A program made the position numbers and the translations under genes. The notes under the pieces are model-generated. The model saw nothing but the letters and a program-made list of their open reading frames with translations, searched no databases and was not told where the DNA came from. Shown here piece after piece: positions 30,525 through 41,467 of a stretch of 64,000 bases of DNA. Source of the DNA: Macrotis lagotis (taxonomy: Eukaryota; Chordata; Mammalia; Peramelemorphia; Peramelidae); NCBI RefSeq assembly GCF_037893015.1, contig NC_133658.1, positions 251,230,518-251,294,517 on the forward strand, read 5' to 3'. The number at the start of each line of letters is the position of its first letter. The stretch's first letter is position 1.

Positions 30525-30985
30525 CATGTAAGCTTTAGTTTCCTTATCTGTAAAATGAGGATAATAATGGCAGCTACCTCACAGGTGTGAGTGTATGGAT
30601 ATATAAATATTACCAAGGGGAGCATGAGGAGTGGTCAGATAGGTTTAAGAGAACCAGGATGAGAGCATTGTCGCTTGAAAGCCCTCTATTTACAAGATGT
30701 GTAAAAATTTGGGTATTCTCTGTAAGCAGGTTGGATTGTAAATGCTATTAGATGACTTCTTTGTCTCTTTAAAGAGTTTATCAGTCTTGTCTTTAAAGTT
30801 TGAGGGGAGGAAGAAATAATTAAAGTATGGAGCTCCATGGAGAGATATATATATATTAGTGGAATGTAATAAATGTAATAAATTCCTTGAGAGCAGAAAT
30901 AATTTATCTGTTTTATACTCTGCCTAACCCATTGCTAGGCATATTATATAGCAGATGCTTAATAAATATTTGTTGAGTCAGAGAG
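30525..30985 (+). repeat. MIR fragment and L2 tail
   Basis: MIR at 30,525-30,605 (AGTTTCCTTATCTGTAAAATGAGG). L2 tail at 30,880-30,985 (TTCCTTGAGAGCAGAAATAATT...GATGCTTAATAAATATTTG). Confidence 0.7.
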
Positions 30986-31084
30986 ACTTCATTTTTGGTT
31001 GCTAAATATTTCTAATTTAGGGGAGAATACTTTTACCAAAACATTGAGAAGCAATTCTGAGCTTTAAAGCTTTTCTTTTTTAAA

Positions 31085-31575
31085 AATTTTTTTATTTGAT
31101 TTAGTACTTTATTTTTCTCTGTTATATATAAAAACAATTTTAATATATTTTTTTAAAACTTTGAGTTCCAAATTCTCTTCCTTCCTCCCTGCCCACACTT
31201 AACTTCCTTATTGAGAAGGCAAACAATTTTGATATAGATTATACATATGTAGTCATGCAAAACATGACTACAAAACAAATAATAGTCATATTGTGAAAGG
31301 AAACAAAAAAAGCAAAAAACCAATGCTCAAGATAAAGTTTAAAAAAGGCATTTTTAATCTGTATTTAGTCGGTTCTTTCTCTGGGATAGATAGTATTTTT
31401 CATCATAAGTCCTTCAGAATTGTCTTGGATCATTGTATTGCTGAGGATAGTTGAGTCATTAACAGTTGATCATCATACATTATTGTTACTTTATACAGGT
31501 ACACTTCATTTTGCTTCAGTTCATGGAAGTCTTTAGGTTTTTCTGAGAGCATCCAACTCATTATAAAACTTTTTT
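31085..31575 (-). repeat. Old L1 3' end
   Basis: ACTTTGAGTTCCAAATTCTC, CTTATTGAGAAGGCAAACAATT, GTCATGCAAAACATGACTAC, then GGTACACTTCATTTTGCTTCAG: same older subfamily as 16,925-17,345. Confidence 0.72.
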
Positions 31576-31599
31576 TATAAATGGGGCTGGGGCAGCAGT

Positions 31600-31960
31600 A
31601 TTCATGCATGGAAGTTTCTAATTGATAGGCTAAGAGCTGGAAGAAACAATCAAATACTTCATTTTACAAATAAGGAACCTGAAGTCCAGAAAAGTACAGT
31701 GACTTAATCCATATCTTGGCTTATATCTTTGTAATATTAGGTAAATTCTATTTCTTTTCAAGCATTACTTTTTCATTGTTGATGTGATTTTTTTTATATT
31801 TCATATTGATGTGATTCAAAAAAATTCTCTGCTTAGTGATTTCAGTTTGTGAAGTTTGATTAAATGTTGCTACTATTTCTCAGTACTATTAAAGAATTAA
31901 AGGGGTTACATTAGTGCAAAGTAAGCAAATAATGTTTTCATTACTTTTTTCTCATTAATA
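31600..31960. other. MIR scrap and unassigned intron sequence
   Basis: A weak MIR-like piece (about 31,625-31,715, ATTTTACAAATAAGGAACCTG) and otherwise nothing recognisable. Confidence 0.4.
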
Positions 31961-31961
31961 G

Positions 31962-32142
31962 TAGCTATCATTTTTTTTTAAGGGTTTTGCAAGGCAAATG
32001 GGGTTAAGTGGCTTGCCCAAGGCCACACAGCTAGGTAATTATTAAGTGTCTGAAGATGGAATTTGAACCCAAGTATTCCTGACTCCAAGGCCGGTGCTTT
32101 ATCCACTGTGCCACCTAGCCGCCCCTTAGCTATCATTTTTTT
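31962..32142 (-). mobile_element. WSINE1-type SINE
   Basis: Body 31,979-32,126; TSD TAGCTATCATTTTTTT on both sides (31,962 and 32,127). Confidence 0.93.
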
Positions 32143-32186
32143 TAAAAAACTGAGAATTAAAGATATTGAAACAAGTAGATTTTTGT

Positions 32187-32384
32187 TGAAAGTTTTAATA
32201 ATTTTTGTTTTGTTTTTGTTTTAGGTTTTTTGCAAGGCAGATGGGATTAAGTGACTTGCCCAAGGCCACACAGCTAGGTAATTATTAAGTGTCTGAGGCC
32301 TGATTTGAACTCAGATACTCCTGACTCCAGGGCTGATGCTCTATTCACTGTACCACCTAGCAGCCCTGAAAGTTTTAATAATTT
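32187..32384 (-). mobile_element. WSINE1-type SINE
   Basis: Body 32,205-32,366; perfect 18-bp TSD TGAAAGTTTTAATAATTT at 32,187-32,204 and 32,367-32,384, only 60 bp from the previous SINE. Confidence 0.95.
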
Positions 32385-32399
32385 GATAAAAATTATATG

Positions 32400-32560
32400 T
32401 ACACCATAGAATCACAGAATGTCAGATTTGGAAGGGACTTGAGGAAATCACAGATGGGAAAACTGACTTATAAGTGAGAATGGTTGTCCCTACCAAATAG
32501 GCAGTTGAGGAAAGTCAAACTAAAGGCCAAAACTCCTGACCAGTAACTGGAATGCTGATC
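32400..32560 (-). repeat. MIR-type SINE
   Basis: AGAATCACAGAATGTCAGATTTGGAAGGGACTTGAGG then GATGGGAAAACTGAC: antisense MIR. Confidence 0.7.
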
Positions 32561-32974
32561 TGATTGGTGCATAGCTATTTATAATTTTTTTTGGATTATT
32601 ATTGAAATTGATTTAAATGTCTTCCTAAAATGTTGAGAAACAAAAGTACTAGTATGGGTTGTGGGGAAGCAAAGAAAGGACTACCACTTTTTTACCTCAT
32701 GTATAGTTGGGTTTTTCTGTGGCTTCTTGAAACATACAGTAGATGTCTTCATTAGTGAAGCAAATGGTTGGTATGTTTGAATCTAGTGTCCTATGAGCCT
32801 AAACCACAGGAGAGTTGGTAAAAACAGTAGGATCATTCTTTGTAGAAGAGTGGTTTTTAAAAGATTTTTGATTCATTGGCAAGTATATAGCCTTCTAAAT
32901 AAATAGCTCATTATTATACTTAGTTCTAACTATTCACAAGTGACACAGAGATTGTATAATATAGATGTTCTCCC

Positions 32975-33480
32975 TATATGACCTTCTGAAAATCATCTGT
33001 TTCTGGGTCTTACTTTTCTTATCTGTAAAATGAGGGGGTTGATCGGGATCATATATAAAAGTTCCTAGCATTTCTGTGTCTTTTGATCCCATTATCAACT
33101 GAACAAACATTTATTGAAGTTGTCTACAGTTCATAAGGCACTCAGAAAAGATTATGGGAATACAAAGGAAAAAGTGACAATTTTAGACCTCAAGGAGCTT
33201 ATGACTTGCTGGGTGATACAGAACACAAGGGAGAGTTTAAGGGAGGCAAATGGGAGATTCTGATAAAGTGTTTTCTTAGTTCTTTTGATCCAGGTCTTAG
33301 AATTCAGTGCTGGAAGGGATCTTAGAGATTATCTTATCTTCTCGTTCTACAGATGGCAAAAATGAATTGGAAAGATTTTTGGAAGGTTCCTCTGTAGATT
33401 AGTGGTAGAAGTAAAATTTGAGCCCAAGGACTTCAGAATCCTTGTCTAGTGTCCTTTCAATGTTGCAACTTTACCTCTAT
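32975..33480. repeat. MIR and L2 relics
   Basis: MIR plus at 32,980-33,080 (CTTATCTGTAAAATGAGGGGG). L2 tail minus at 33,100-33,215 (CAAACATTTATTGAAG...CCTCAAGGAGCTTATG). MIR minus at 33,298-33,470 (AGTGCTGGAAGGGATCTTAGAG). Confidence 0.7.
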
Positions 33481-34435
33481 GCTTTCAGTTTTGATACTTT
33501 ATTCCTAGTTACACAAAATGTTTGGTTTGGCTGTCCTAAAGAGTAGTGAATTAGCTCAGATGTTCTCTTGGGGCTTTTCTTAGAATTGACAGGGAGAACT
33601 GCTTCCTTAGCTCTGGGAAACAGGAGGCTGAATTGTACCTGTGTAACATTACAAATCTGTTTGTAGTCTTTTTCTTCTCTAGGTTAAACTAGAAAGGCAA
33701 CCACAATCAGTATATTGTGGCTGAACTTTAAAAAATTTTTGCCAACCAACCTAACTAGAACTTTTTCAGTTGTTCCCAACCCAGTTCACTCTTTCTCATT
33801 CTATTCATTTATTATTTCCATTAGATCTGCTGCTTTGGTGGAAGGGAAACTAGTATCTTTAAGAACTGGTTTCTACTATATGCTTCAATAATGTCCTTTT
33901 AAAAAAATTTGATTCCTAATTTCTGTTTTTGTGAAGAGCAGAGAAGTATATTTCATTATCTGTCCTGGGAGTCATTGATTTTTTGATTCAGAGTTTAGTC
34001 TTCTTTTTAATATTCATTTTATTTACTTTGTTATCTTCAGTATTCCTGGTTTCGTTCTGCAGCTCTTCACAAAATCTTCATATATCTGAATTTATCATTT
34101 GTCATTTCTTAATGATAAGACACCATTTTTTCACTCTTTACTTTTTTTCTCTTTTCCTGTCTTTACTCTTCAGCTCTTTTTTCTTTTTCTTTGAGAGATG
34201 ATAGTAATAGTAACTTTCTATATGACATCACTCTATTGGTCTGGAGAGTATAAAAATAATGAATCGGGAAAGAAATTGAATTTTGTTAATTTGGGAGAGC
34301 ACTCAGTGTTGTAATTATCCCTAATTGCTCCTTAGCGCAGAAACTCATTTTTTTCATAAAAGTATTCTAGTGATGCTACATGACTATGTATCATAGAAAT
34401 CACAGTGAGAGAGGAAACAATCGCAGGTGACCCCA
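33481..34435. other. No recognisable feature (intron 1)
   Basis: About 950 bp without an assignable element. A hydrophobic 72-codon frame at 33,983-34,201 is T-rich composition, not a supported gene. Confidence 0.45.
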
Positions 34436-34640
34436 AAATAATAATAATAAACTAACATTTATATGGCACTTTTAAGTTTTGCCAAATGATTTACATGTAT
34501 TTATCCCCTTTGATCCTTTAAACAATTATCTGAGATATATGCTATTATTTTCTCCGTTTTACAGATTAGACAGCTAAAGTGAAAGAGGTTATGTGACTTA
34601 CTCAGAGTTACACAGCTACTGTCCTCTTTACTCCAAATCT
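34436..34640 (-). repeat. MIR-family SINE
   Basis: AATAATAATAATAAACTAACATTTATATGGCAC, then CCGTTTTACAGATTAGACAG and CAGAGTTACACAGCTACT: antisense MIR3/THER1-like. Confidence 0.65.
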
Positions 34641-35255
34641 AATCCTGTTCAGCAAATGGAAAGCTGCTTGTTGGAAAGGTTTACATAGGCTGTAGCTTTC
34701 CAATGATATAAGGAAGTAATTGTGTAAAAGTAATCATCAAAGACACATAAGACCAGAAAAGAAGATGGATCATTTATATAGCCAGATTGAGAATGTACAA
34801 ATGGTTCTTGTTAGTGAAGAAATAAACCTACTCAGTTGGTCACAAATGCTACCTTGTATAGAGATGGCTTCATCCTACTGGATGGCATTCTTCTGGGTGA
34901 AGGTAAATTTCATAAATTTGAACTCTGAAATTCCCCTTTCTGGTCCTAATTCATATTTTCATATCTTCTGTTTTCTATGCATAATCTCACACTCTGAATT
35001 CTGGTAACTCTGTTCCTCTTTCCAATTTTTCATTTTTTTCAGCTTTTCTTTACTCAGTCTTAATATTTGAGTGAACTAATTTCCCTCTGTATTGCTCTCT
35101 ACTTTTTAATCACTTCCCTTTTTGTTTTACCACAGTTCATGATTTGCTAATCCTCAGTCCTGTGTTGTGCCTACCATATTCCTTTGTGTTCCTACTCCTA
35201 TGCTGCTATATGTTCTGGAAAAAAATCTTGCAACTGTGCTGATAGTTCTATTACA
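34641..35255. other. No recognisable feature (intron 1)
   Basis: Unassigned; the 95-codon frame at 34,720-35,007 has no domain I recognise and no flanking splice logic. Confidence 0.4.
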
Positions 35256-35261
35256 AATTCC

Positions 35262-35578
35262 ATGGGCAGCTAGTTGGCGAAGTGGATAGTGCACTGGCCT
35301 TGGAGTCAGGAGGTTGGGAGTTTGAATCTAACCTCAGAAACTTGCCACTTACTGGTTGTTTGACCTTGGTCAAGTTACTTAACCCTGACTGCCTCACAAC
35401 CAGGGAATCTCCAGTTGTCCTGTCTCATATCTGGCTACTGGACCCAGATGACTCTGGAAGAGAAAGTGAAGTTGGTGCCTTAGCACAGCACCCCCTCACT
35501 CAAATCCAATTCACATGTTTGTCATGACATCACCTCCCTGATGCCATGGTCTTCTTCGAAAATGAAGGACAAGCATTA
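35262..35578 (+). mobile_element. Long tRNA-derived SINE, complete copy
   Basis: GGGCAGCTAGTTGGCGAAGTG head through CTGGCTACTGGACCCAGATGAC to the 3' tail CATGGTCTTCTTCGAAAATG, AAGGACAAGC. This about 315-bp copy is the best preserved and defines the family for 5,030, 24,238 and 37,609. Confidence 0.85.
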
Positions 35579-35690
35579 CTACAAATTCCTTATCTAATTT
35601 CAACTTAGCCTTCATTACTGCATAAGTAATCCATTAATTTTTCTTTCCCTATTATTCTTCCCAAAATGGCTATTCCAAACATTTCTCCTC

Positions 35691-35862
35691 AAGCACTTTT
35701 TAAAAATTTAATTAAATTTAATTTTTTAATTTTTTTTATTAAAGATTATTTGAGTTTTACAATTTTCCCCCCTAATCTTACTCCCCCCCCACAGAAAGCA
35801 ATCTGTCAGTCTTTACTTTGTTTCTATCTTGTGCATTGATCCAAATTGAGAAGCACTCTTTT
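35691..35862 (-). mobile_element. Very short L1 3' end
   Basis: L1 3' UTR from about 35,730 to 35,850 (TTTGAGTTTTACAATTTTCC...GATCCAAATTGAG). TSD AAGCACTTTT / AAGCACTCTT at 35,691 and 35,851. Confidence 0.82.
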
Positions 35863-35999
35863 TTTTTAATTTTATTTTTCCTCAAGTACTCTTGACTCGT
35901 AATCATCAGATTCCTACCTTTATGGATTTTATCTATCATGAGTTTTCATTCGTACTTTACTGAGGCCCTCCGTCATAAAGTTTCTTTCTTCCCCTTTTC

Positions 36000-37250
36000 C
36001 CTAAACAACCTAATAGAGATCTTCCCTTATCCCTTTCTCCTTTGGTCTAGTCTTTGAGCAAGAAGATATGATTGTACTTCTTGCCAGAGCTAACACCATG
36101 TACTATTCATCCCATCTATCCAGAGATTGTTCCAGTAACCCTTCTCACTCATCTTCATACTCTTTTCCTACTGATTCCTTGCTTTGTGTTTTTCTCCTGA
36201 TCTTTATTCTTCTTTTCAGACTGCTTGCTAGACTTTGCCAGCTGGCTCCCTTGTAGGTATTTCAGATTCCCAAAATATCCAGAAAAATTCATTATCTTTT
36301 CCCTTCAATCCACACCTATTTCTGTGATACCACTAATCTCCCAGTTGCAATGTAGGAGTCATTCTTGACTTTTTACTCTCATTTACCTCCCATATGCAAT
36401 AAGTTACCAGATTGTAAAAATTCTTCTCCACATTAAGTTCATCACTATTTTTCTAATCACAGAGCTGCTAATCTATAGCATCTTGCCTGGTATATTGCAG
36501 TAGCTTTCTAACTGGTCTTCTGGAATCCAGTTTCTCCCATCTCCATTTCTTCTTCCACGAATCTTCCAAATTGATATTACACAGGTCTAATTATGTCACT
36601 CTCATTCCAAAAAACTTTGATGGCTTCCTGTTGACTCTTAAGATAAAATATAAACTTGGTTTGGCATTTAAAACCCTCTAAAATGCTGTTTCATCCTACT
36701 CTTCTGTACCAATCACATATTTCTCTTACATATCCTCTGTTGCAGCTAAAGGGCATGCTTACTGTTTCCCATGTATATTTCATGTCTTCCATCTTCTTTG
36801 TCTTTATACATACCCATAATGTTCTCACTCCTGATTTCTGTCTCTTAGAATTCTTGGCTCCCTTTGAAATTTAACTTGTCTTCCTATAAAAAGTTTTCTA
36901 GGGGCAGCTAGGTGGCACAGTAGATAGTCAGGAGGACTTGAGTACAAATATGGCCTCAGACACTTAATAATTACCTGTGTGACCTTGGGCAAGTCACTTA
37001 ATCCCATTGCCTGGCTCAAAAAAAAGTTTTCCTGATTGTTCTAGTTCTTAGTAGTACTCTTGCACCTTCAATTCCTGAGATTACTTTTTATTTGTTTTAT
37101 TTTTATTTTGTTTATTTTTTTGTTTATATTTTCTGCCTGTTTATATTTCCTCCTTGAGGGCGTGGAAACTTGTTCTTTTTTCCCTTTGTGTATCTCTATA
37201 GCTTAGCAGGTTGCCTAGCACTTAATAATTGCTTGTTGGATGAAATTTCA
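36000..37250 (+). repeat. L2 LINE, 3' 1.1 kb, split by a SINE
   Basis: Long collinear match to L2: GCAGTAGCTTTCTAACTGG, AAATTGATATTACACAGGTC, TGATGGCTTCCTGTTGACTC, TTTGGCATTTAAAACCCTC, and tail CTTGAGGGCGTGGAAACTTG...GCTTGTTGGATGAA. Decayed, non-coding. Confidence 0.8.
36889..37034 (+). mobile_element. WSINE1-type SINE inside the L2
   Basis: GGGGCAGCTAGGTGGCACAG (36,901) through CCCATTGCCTGG plus A tail; AAAAAGTTTTC flanks both sides. About 15 bp of the body are missing after the tRNA-like head. Confidence 0.88.
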
Positions 37251-37343
37251 TTGACTATAACTGTGTGTTGAATCCCTCAGATATTGGTAAGCACTTTTAT
37301 AATAACAAATTCACGTTGTTTCCTCATCTGCTAATAATAATTG

Positions 37344-37620
37344 TTTGTTCTTCCATTTTGGTTTTTTTCTGTTTTTTGTTTTTGTTTTTTTGTTTTTTTG
37401 TTTTTGCTAGGCAATAGGGTTAAGTGACTTGCCCAAGGTCATACTACTTCAGGGGTGCTCTATTCACTGTGCACCTAGCTGCCCCATTTGTCCTTTTATT
37501 TTTAAGGTTTTTGCAAGGCAAACGGGGTTAAGTGGTTTGCCCAAGGCCACACAGCTAGGTAATTATTAAGTGTTTGAGACCCGAATCCACTACACACCTA
37601 GCCGCCCCTTGTCCTTCATT
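37344..37620 (-). mobile_element. Two tandem WSINE1-type SINEs at one target site
   Basis: A truncated copy (about 37,375-37,487, GCTAGGCAATAGGGTTAAGTG...CTAGCTGCCCC) and a second copy (37,501-37,608, GGTTTTTGCAAGGCAAACGG...CTAGCCGCCCC). The junction motif TTGTTCTTCCATTTT, TTGTCCTTTTATTTT, TTGTCCTTCATTTT occurs before, between and after them. Confidence 0.82.
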
Positions 37621-37860
37621 TTCAAAGAAGACCAAAAGACCAAAACATCAGGGAGGTGACACAATGGATTTGGGTGAGAGGGATATTCTCTGCGAAGTCA
37701 CCATCCTCACTTTCTCTCCTCCATCTGGGTCCAGTGACCAGATTTGAATCAGGATGCCAGGAGATGGCCCTGGATTCAAGGCAGACCTTGTTCAAGGTTA
37801 CACAGTTAAGAGTTAAGGGTCTGAGGCTGGATTTGACCTCCCACCCTCCTGACTCCTTTG
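37609..37860 (-). mobile_element. Long tRNA-derived SINE
   Basis: TTGTCCTTCATTTTCAAAG tail through AAGTCACCATCCTCAC and CCATCTGGGTCCAGTGACC to the tRNA-like head TGAGGCTGGATTTGACC; the first ~30 bp of the head are missing. Confidence 0.8.
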
Positions 37861-38169
37861 TCTTTGAGTCACCAACTTTTAACAGTGCTTTTCCCAGTGC
37901 TTTTTTCACATAGATTTAATGAATTTTTAATTGTATTGCATGGCCAGACTGTGCCCTGATAGAGAGGGTGTCTACATTGATAAAACGATTGATCCATCAG
38001 GATTTTTTAAAATTGTACTTTATAAGATCTTTGTAGTTGACTTTTGACAGCTTTGTATGTTGGTGTCCAATTTCTTCCTGTATTATAGAAGAAGCAAATA
38101 GATTTCACTCTGTCACTGGCTATTCTTCTTTGATGTCTCCTTTCTCCTGAGTTTTTATAGGTACCTTAG

Positions 38170-38395
38170 AATCAGAATATTATGATTATGAGATTATAAT
38201 CTTTAGATTTATAACAAAAATAATGAGATATCTTAGATTTTTCATCTGTCTCATTTTGCAAATGAGGAAATAAAATTCAAAAAATTTAAAGGACTTGTAT
38301 GAGTTCATTTAGGGAGTAAGTAGCAACGTGGGACAGGCCTTCTGACTTCAAATACTGTGAATATTTTTATTCTATCAGTGGCAGATTTTCTTTTA
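38170..38395 (-). repeat. MIR-type SINE
   Basis: CATTTTGCAAATGAGGAAATAAAATTC then AAGGACTTGTATGAGTTCATTTAG and CCTTCTGACTTCAAATACTG: antisense MIR. Confidence 0.65.
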
Positions 38396-38574
38396 AATAA
38401 AAAAAATGATATCTTTTGTTGTTGTTTCACCTTTTATTTCCAGGTATATTGCTTCTTTCTCTCTCATCCAATAGGCCATTCTTTATAATAAAGAATTACA
38501 AAGAAAAAAACAATTGTGTAAAACTAATCCAAGTCATCAGCAAAATCTTTTGGTTATGTTATTAAGAATGGAGG

Positions 38575-38732
38575 GAAGGGAGCTAGGTGGCACAATGGGA
38601 TAGAGCACCAGCCCTGGAGTCAGGAGGACCTGAGTTCAAATGTGCCTCAGACACTTAATAATTACCTATCCGTGTGACCTTAGGCAAGTCATTTAACCCC
38701 ACTGACTTGCAAAAACCAAAAAAAAAAACCCA
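38575..38732 (+). mobile_element. WSINE1-type SINE
   Basis: GGGAGCTAGGTGGCACAATGG through CTGACTTGCAAAAACC and an A tail. Confidence 0.9.
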
Positions 38733-38799
38733 GAGGGAAGTGAATTCTCAAATCTCTTAGAGACCAAACTTGGTAATTGTAGTTTACCCAATTTTATGA

Positions 38800-39051
38800 A
38801 ATTGAAAGTGAATTGAAATTTTTTTTCTATGTCTCTGATATAATATGGAAAATGCCATCCATAGCCAGAGGGAAAAATTGGAATCTGAAATCAAAGCATG
38901 GCATACCATGTTAACTTCTTAAAATTTCTTTTTTATTGTTTTGTTTTCATGGCTTTTTGCCCCCTTAATTCTAATTCTTTTTTTCACAACATGACTAATA
39001 TGGAAATATGTTTAATATGATTATATATATGTATACATATATATGTATATA

Positions 39052-39131
<80 letters not shown>

Positions 39132-39275
39132 TTATAACAAATTATTTGCTGCTGTGGGGACGGGACCAGGGAAGTAGAGGGTGTAATTCAAAAGTTTGCA
39201 AGACGATGAATTTTGAAAACTATCTTTTCATGTAATTGGACAAAATAAATAAAAACTTTATCCAAAAAAAATAGG
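38800..39275 (+). repeat. Old L1 3' end with a compound microsatellite
   Basis: AATGCCATCCATAGCCAGAGGG and CACAACATGACTAATATGG, then the tail GAATTTTGAAAACTATCTTTTCATG...AATAAAAACTTTATCC, an older L1 3' UTR. Confidence 0.65.
39022..39126. repeat. Compound (TA)n(TG)n(TA)n(GA)n microsatellite
   Basis: TA-rich from 39,022, TG at 39,052-39,066, TA at 39,067-39,086, GA at 39,087-39,126. Confidence 0.97.
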
Positions 39276-39279
39276 AGTT

Positions 39280-39965
39280 TGATTTCCCAGAATATATTGA
39301 TAGACACCTGACAGAAATATGACACTTAAAGCCATTCCCTAGTAGAAAAGTGGTCAAAAGGCAGGAATAAAAAATTCTCCAAAATGCAAATTATTAAGTC
39401 ATATGAAAGAATGTTCCAAAACGTTAAATAATAAGAAAAATGCATATAAACTCAGATTTATACAACATCCCTCAATTTGTCAAAGGTGACAAAAGATAGG
39501 AATAATCCATTGTATGAATTTCTGGGAAGTAGGCACAGCAGTGCATTGCTGATGAAGCTCTTGAATTGGTTCAGTACTTCTGGAAAGCAGTTTGTAATTA
39601 TGCAAATAAAGTTACTGAAATATCCATACTGTTTGACCCAAAGGTTTACCCAGTGAGCATATATCCCAAAGAGGTGATTTATAAAAAGAAAAACTCCATC
39701 TACACCAGAATATTTGAGAACAGTTTTTATGGTTTCAAAGAATTAGAAACAATAGTAGATAACTATTGACTGAAGAATGATTAACAAATTGTGGTATGTG
39801 AATGCAACAGAATATCATTTTGCTAATAGAAATGTTGACCACAGAGAAGCATAGAAAAACTTAACATGAACTGGAGCAAAGTTAGAAAAATAATACACAC
39901 ACAATGACTACAACAATAAAAAATAAATGTGGGAAAATTGTAAAGAACAAACTTGACCCCACAGA
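39280..39965 (+). repeat. Old L1 ORF2 3' region
   Basis: Decayed C-terminal ORF2: a 67-codon frame at 39,566-39,769 still shows QYFWKAVCNYANK...ILFDPK and FGFKELETIVDNY-like remnants of the L1 end. Endonuclease/RT absent. Confidence 0.75.
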
Positions 39966-40223
39966 ATAGAAATGAGAAGCCACTAAAGCTCTTTGCTTCT
40001 TTTTTTTATAGGTTGTTTAGTTTTACTGAAATGTTTTCCTTTAAAAAATTTTTTATTAGAAAGAGCTCTGGGAGGAAGAGAGAAACAGGAAATCTAGGTG
40101 ATATAAACAGAAAATATATCAATAAAAAGTTGTTATTTAACACATATTCAAATCTTTATTTTATCTTTATGATCCCTGTAGCAAAGAATCTCATTTTATA
40201 CAATGTTATGAAGAATAGTAAGA

Positions 40224-40397
40224 TTTATGTTACTTTTTTTTTTAAGTTTTTGCAAGGCAAAAGTTTTTTGCAAGGCTTGCCTAAGGCTACACAGCTAGGT
40301 AATTATTGTCTGAGGTCAGTTTTGAACTCAGGTACTCCTGACTCCAAGGCTCTATCCACTGTGCCACCTAGCCAACTCTATTTATGTTACTTTTTTA
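40224..40397 (-). mobile_element. WSINE1-type SINE with internal tail duplication
   Basis: TSD TTTATGTTACTTTTTT at 40,224 and 40,381. The 3' part shows TTTTTGCAAGGCAA directly followed by a second GTTTTTTGCAAGGC. Confidence 0.9.
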
Positions 40398-40399
40398 AA

Positions 40400-40900
40400 A
40401 AATAAGCGAAGAATTCATCCATAGTGAAAATCTAAAATTTTCAGATTCAAATGCTTGCTTTCTCTGTATATTCGCAAGCTGACACATAATGAAAGCTCAA
40501 TTAAGTGTTAGTTGACTTGATGACTGACCAATTTGTTAACTATTTTTGTTCAGATAAGTAAGACCAAAAGTATCATTTATCCAGGTTATATATGTTCTTT
40601 TTATATTCAATATATAGAAATGTTTAGATCATTAAAGCAAAGATTGCTTTTGTGTCCTTGCCAAGTGATCATTATGTCTTTTCATTTGCATGTTAGATAT
40701 TTTTAAAATTGAGAAACAAAAAATATTATTTTGTAAATTTGTTTTCTATAACTATATTTTTTACAAATGTGGTTAGTTTTGATTGTCTGCATCAGAATAT
40801 AATTTGTGGACTTTGCATTGATTTATTTGGAGTACCCAATTCTAAAAACATTTCTACCAACTATTTGTTTCAGGAGAAATTTTGTTTAAAAAAATGGATT
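40400..40900. other. No recognisable feature (intron 1)
   Basis: AT-rich unassigned intron sequence. Confidence 0.4.
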
Positions 40901-40901
40901 A

Positions 40902-41066
40902 GCAGGGGCAGCTAGGTGGTGCAGTGGATAGAACACTGGCCCTGGAATCAAGAGGACCTGAGTTCAAATTCGTCTTCAGACAATAATTACCTAGCTGTGT
41001 GGCCTTGGGCAAGTCACTTAACCCTATTTGTCTTGCCTACCCCCCCCCCCCCCCAATGGATTAGCT
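40902..41066 (+). mobile_element. WSINE1-type SINE with poly-C tail
   Basis: Body 40,913-41,054; TSD AATGGATTAGC at 40,902-40,912 and 41,056-41,066 region. Ends in 15 C instead of A. Confidence 0.9.
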
Positions 41067-41091
41067 TAATCATTATCGTTATGAAAAATAG

Positions 41092-41230
41092 GAACAGCTA
41101 GGAGACAGTGGATAGAGCACGGACCCTGGAGTCAGGAGGACCTGAGTTCAAATTTGACCTCAGGCACTTAACCACTGCCTAGCTGTGTGACCCTTGGGCA
41201 AGTCAGTCTTAAACCCATTGACTTAAATAA
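41092..41230 (+). mobile_element. WSINE1-type SINE
   Basis: AACAGCTAGGAGACAGTGGATAG through CCCATTGACTT plus AATAAA-rich tail, 25 bp after the previous copy. Confidence 0.85.
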
Positions 41231-41467
41231 ATAAAAATTAAAATAAAGAAATACTCTCAGAGCAGAAATTGTTTTATAGTACTATGGAAGAATTGAATGT
41301 TTATAGTCTCACAATTGTACAAAGAGCTTTCCTTTTAATGATCTTTCTAAAATGAAGTTGTTCATTCTTGTAACTATTTGAAAAACTATATGTATCTACT
41401 CATTTGTATTTCTTTAAATATGCAATTTGTCTAAATTGCAAGGGCCCACAGTAATACTTAGTGAACT

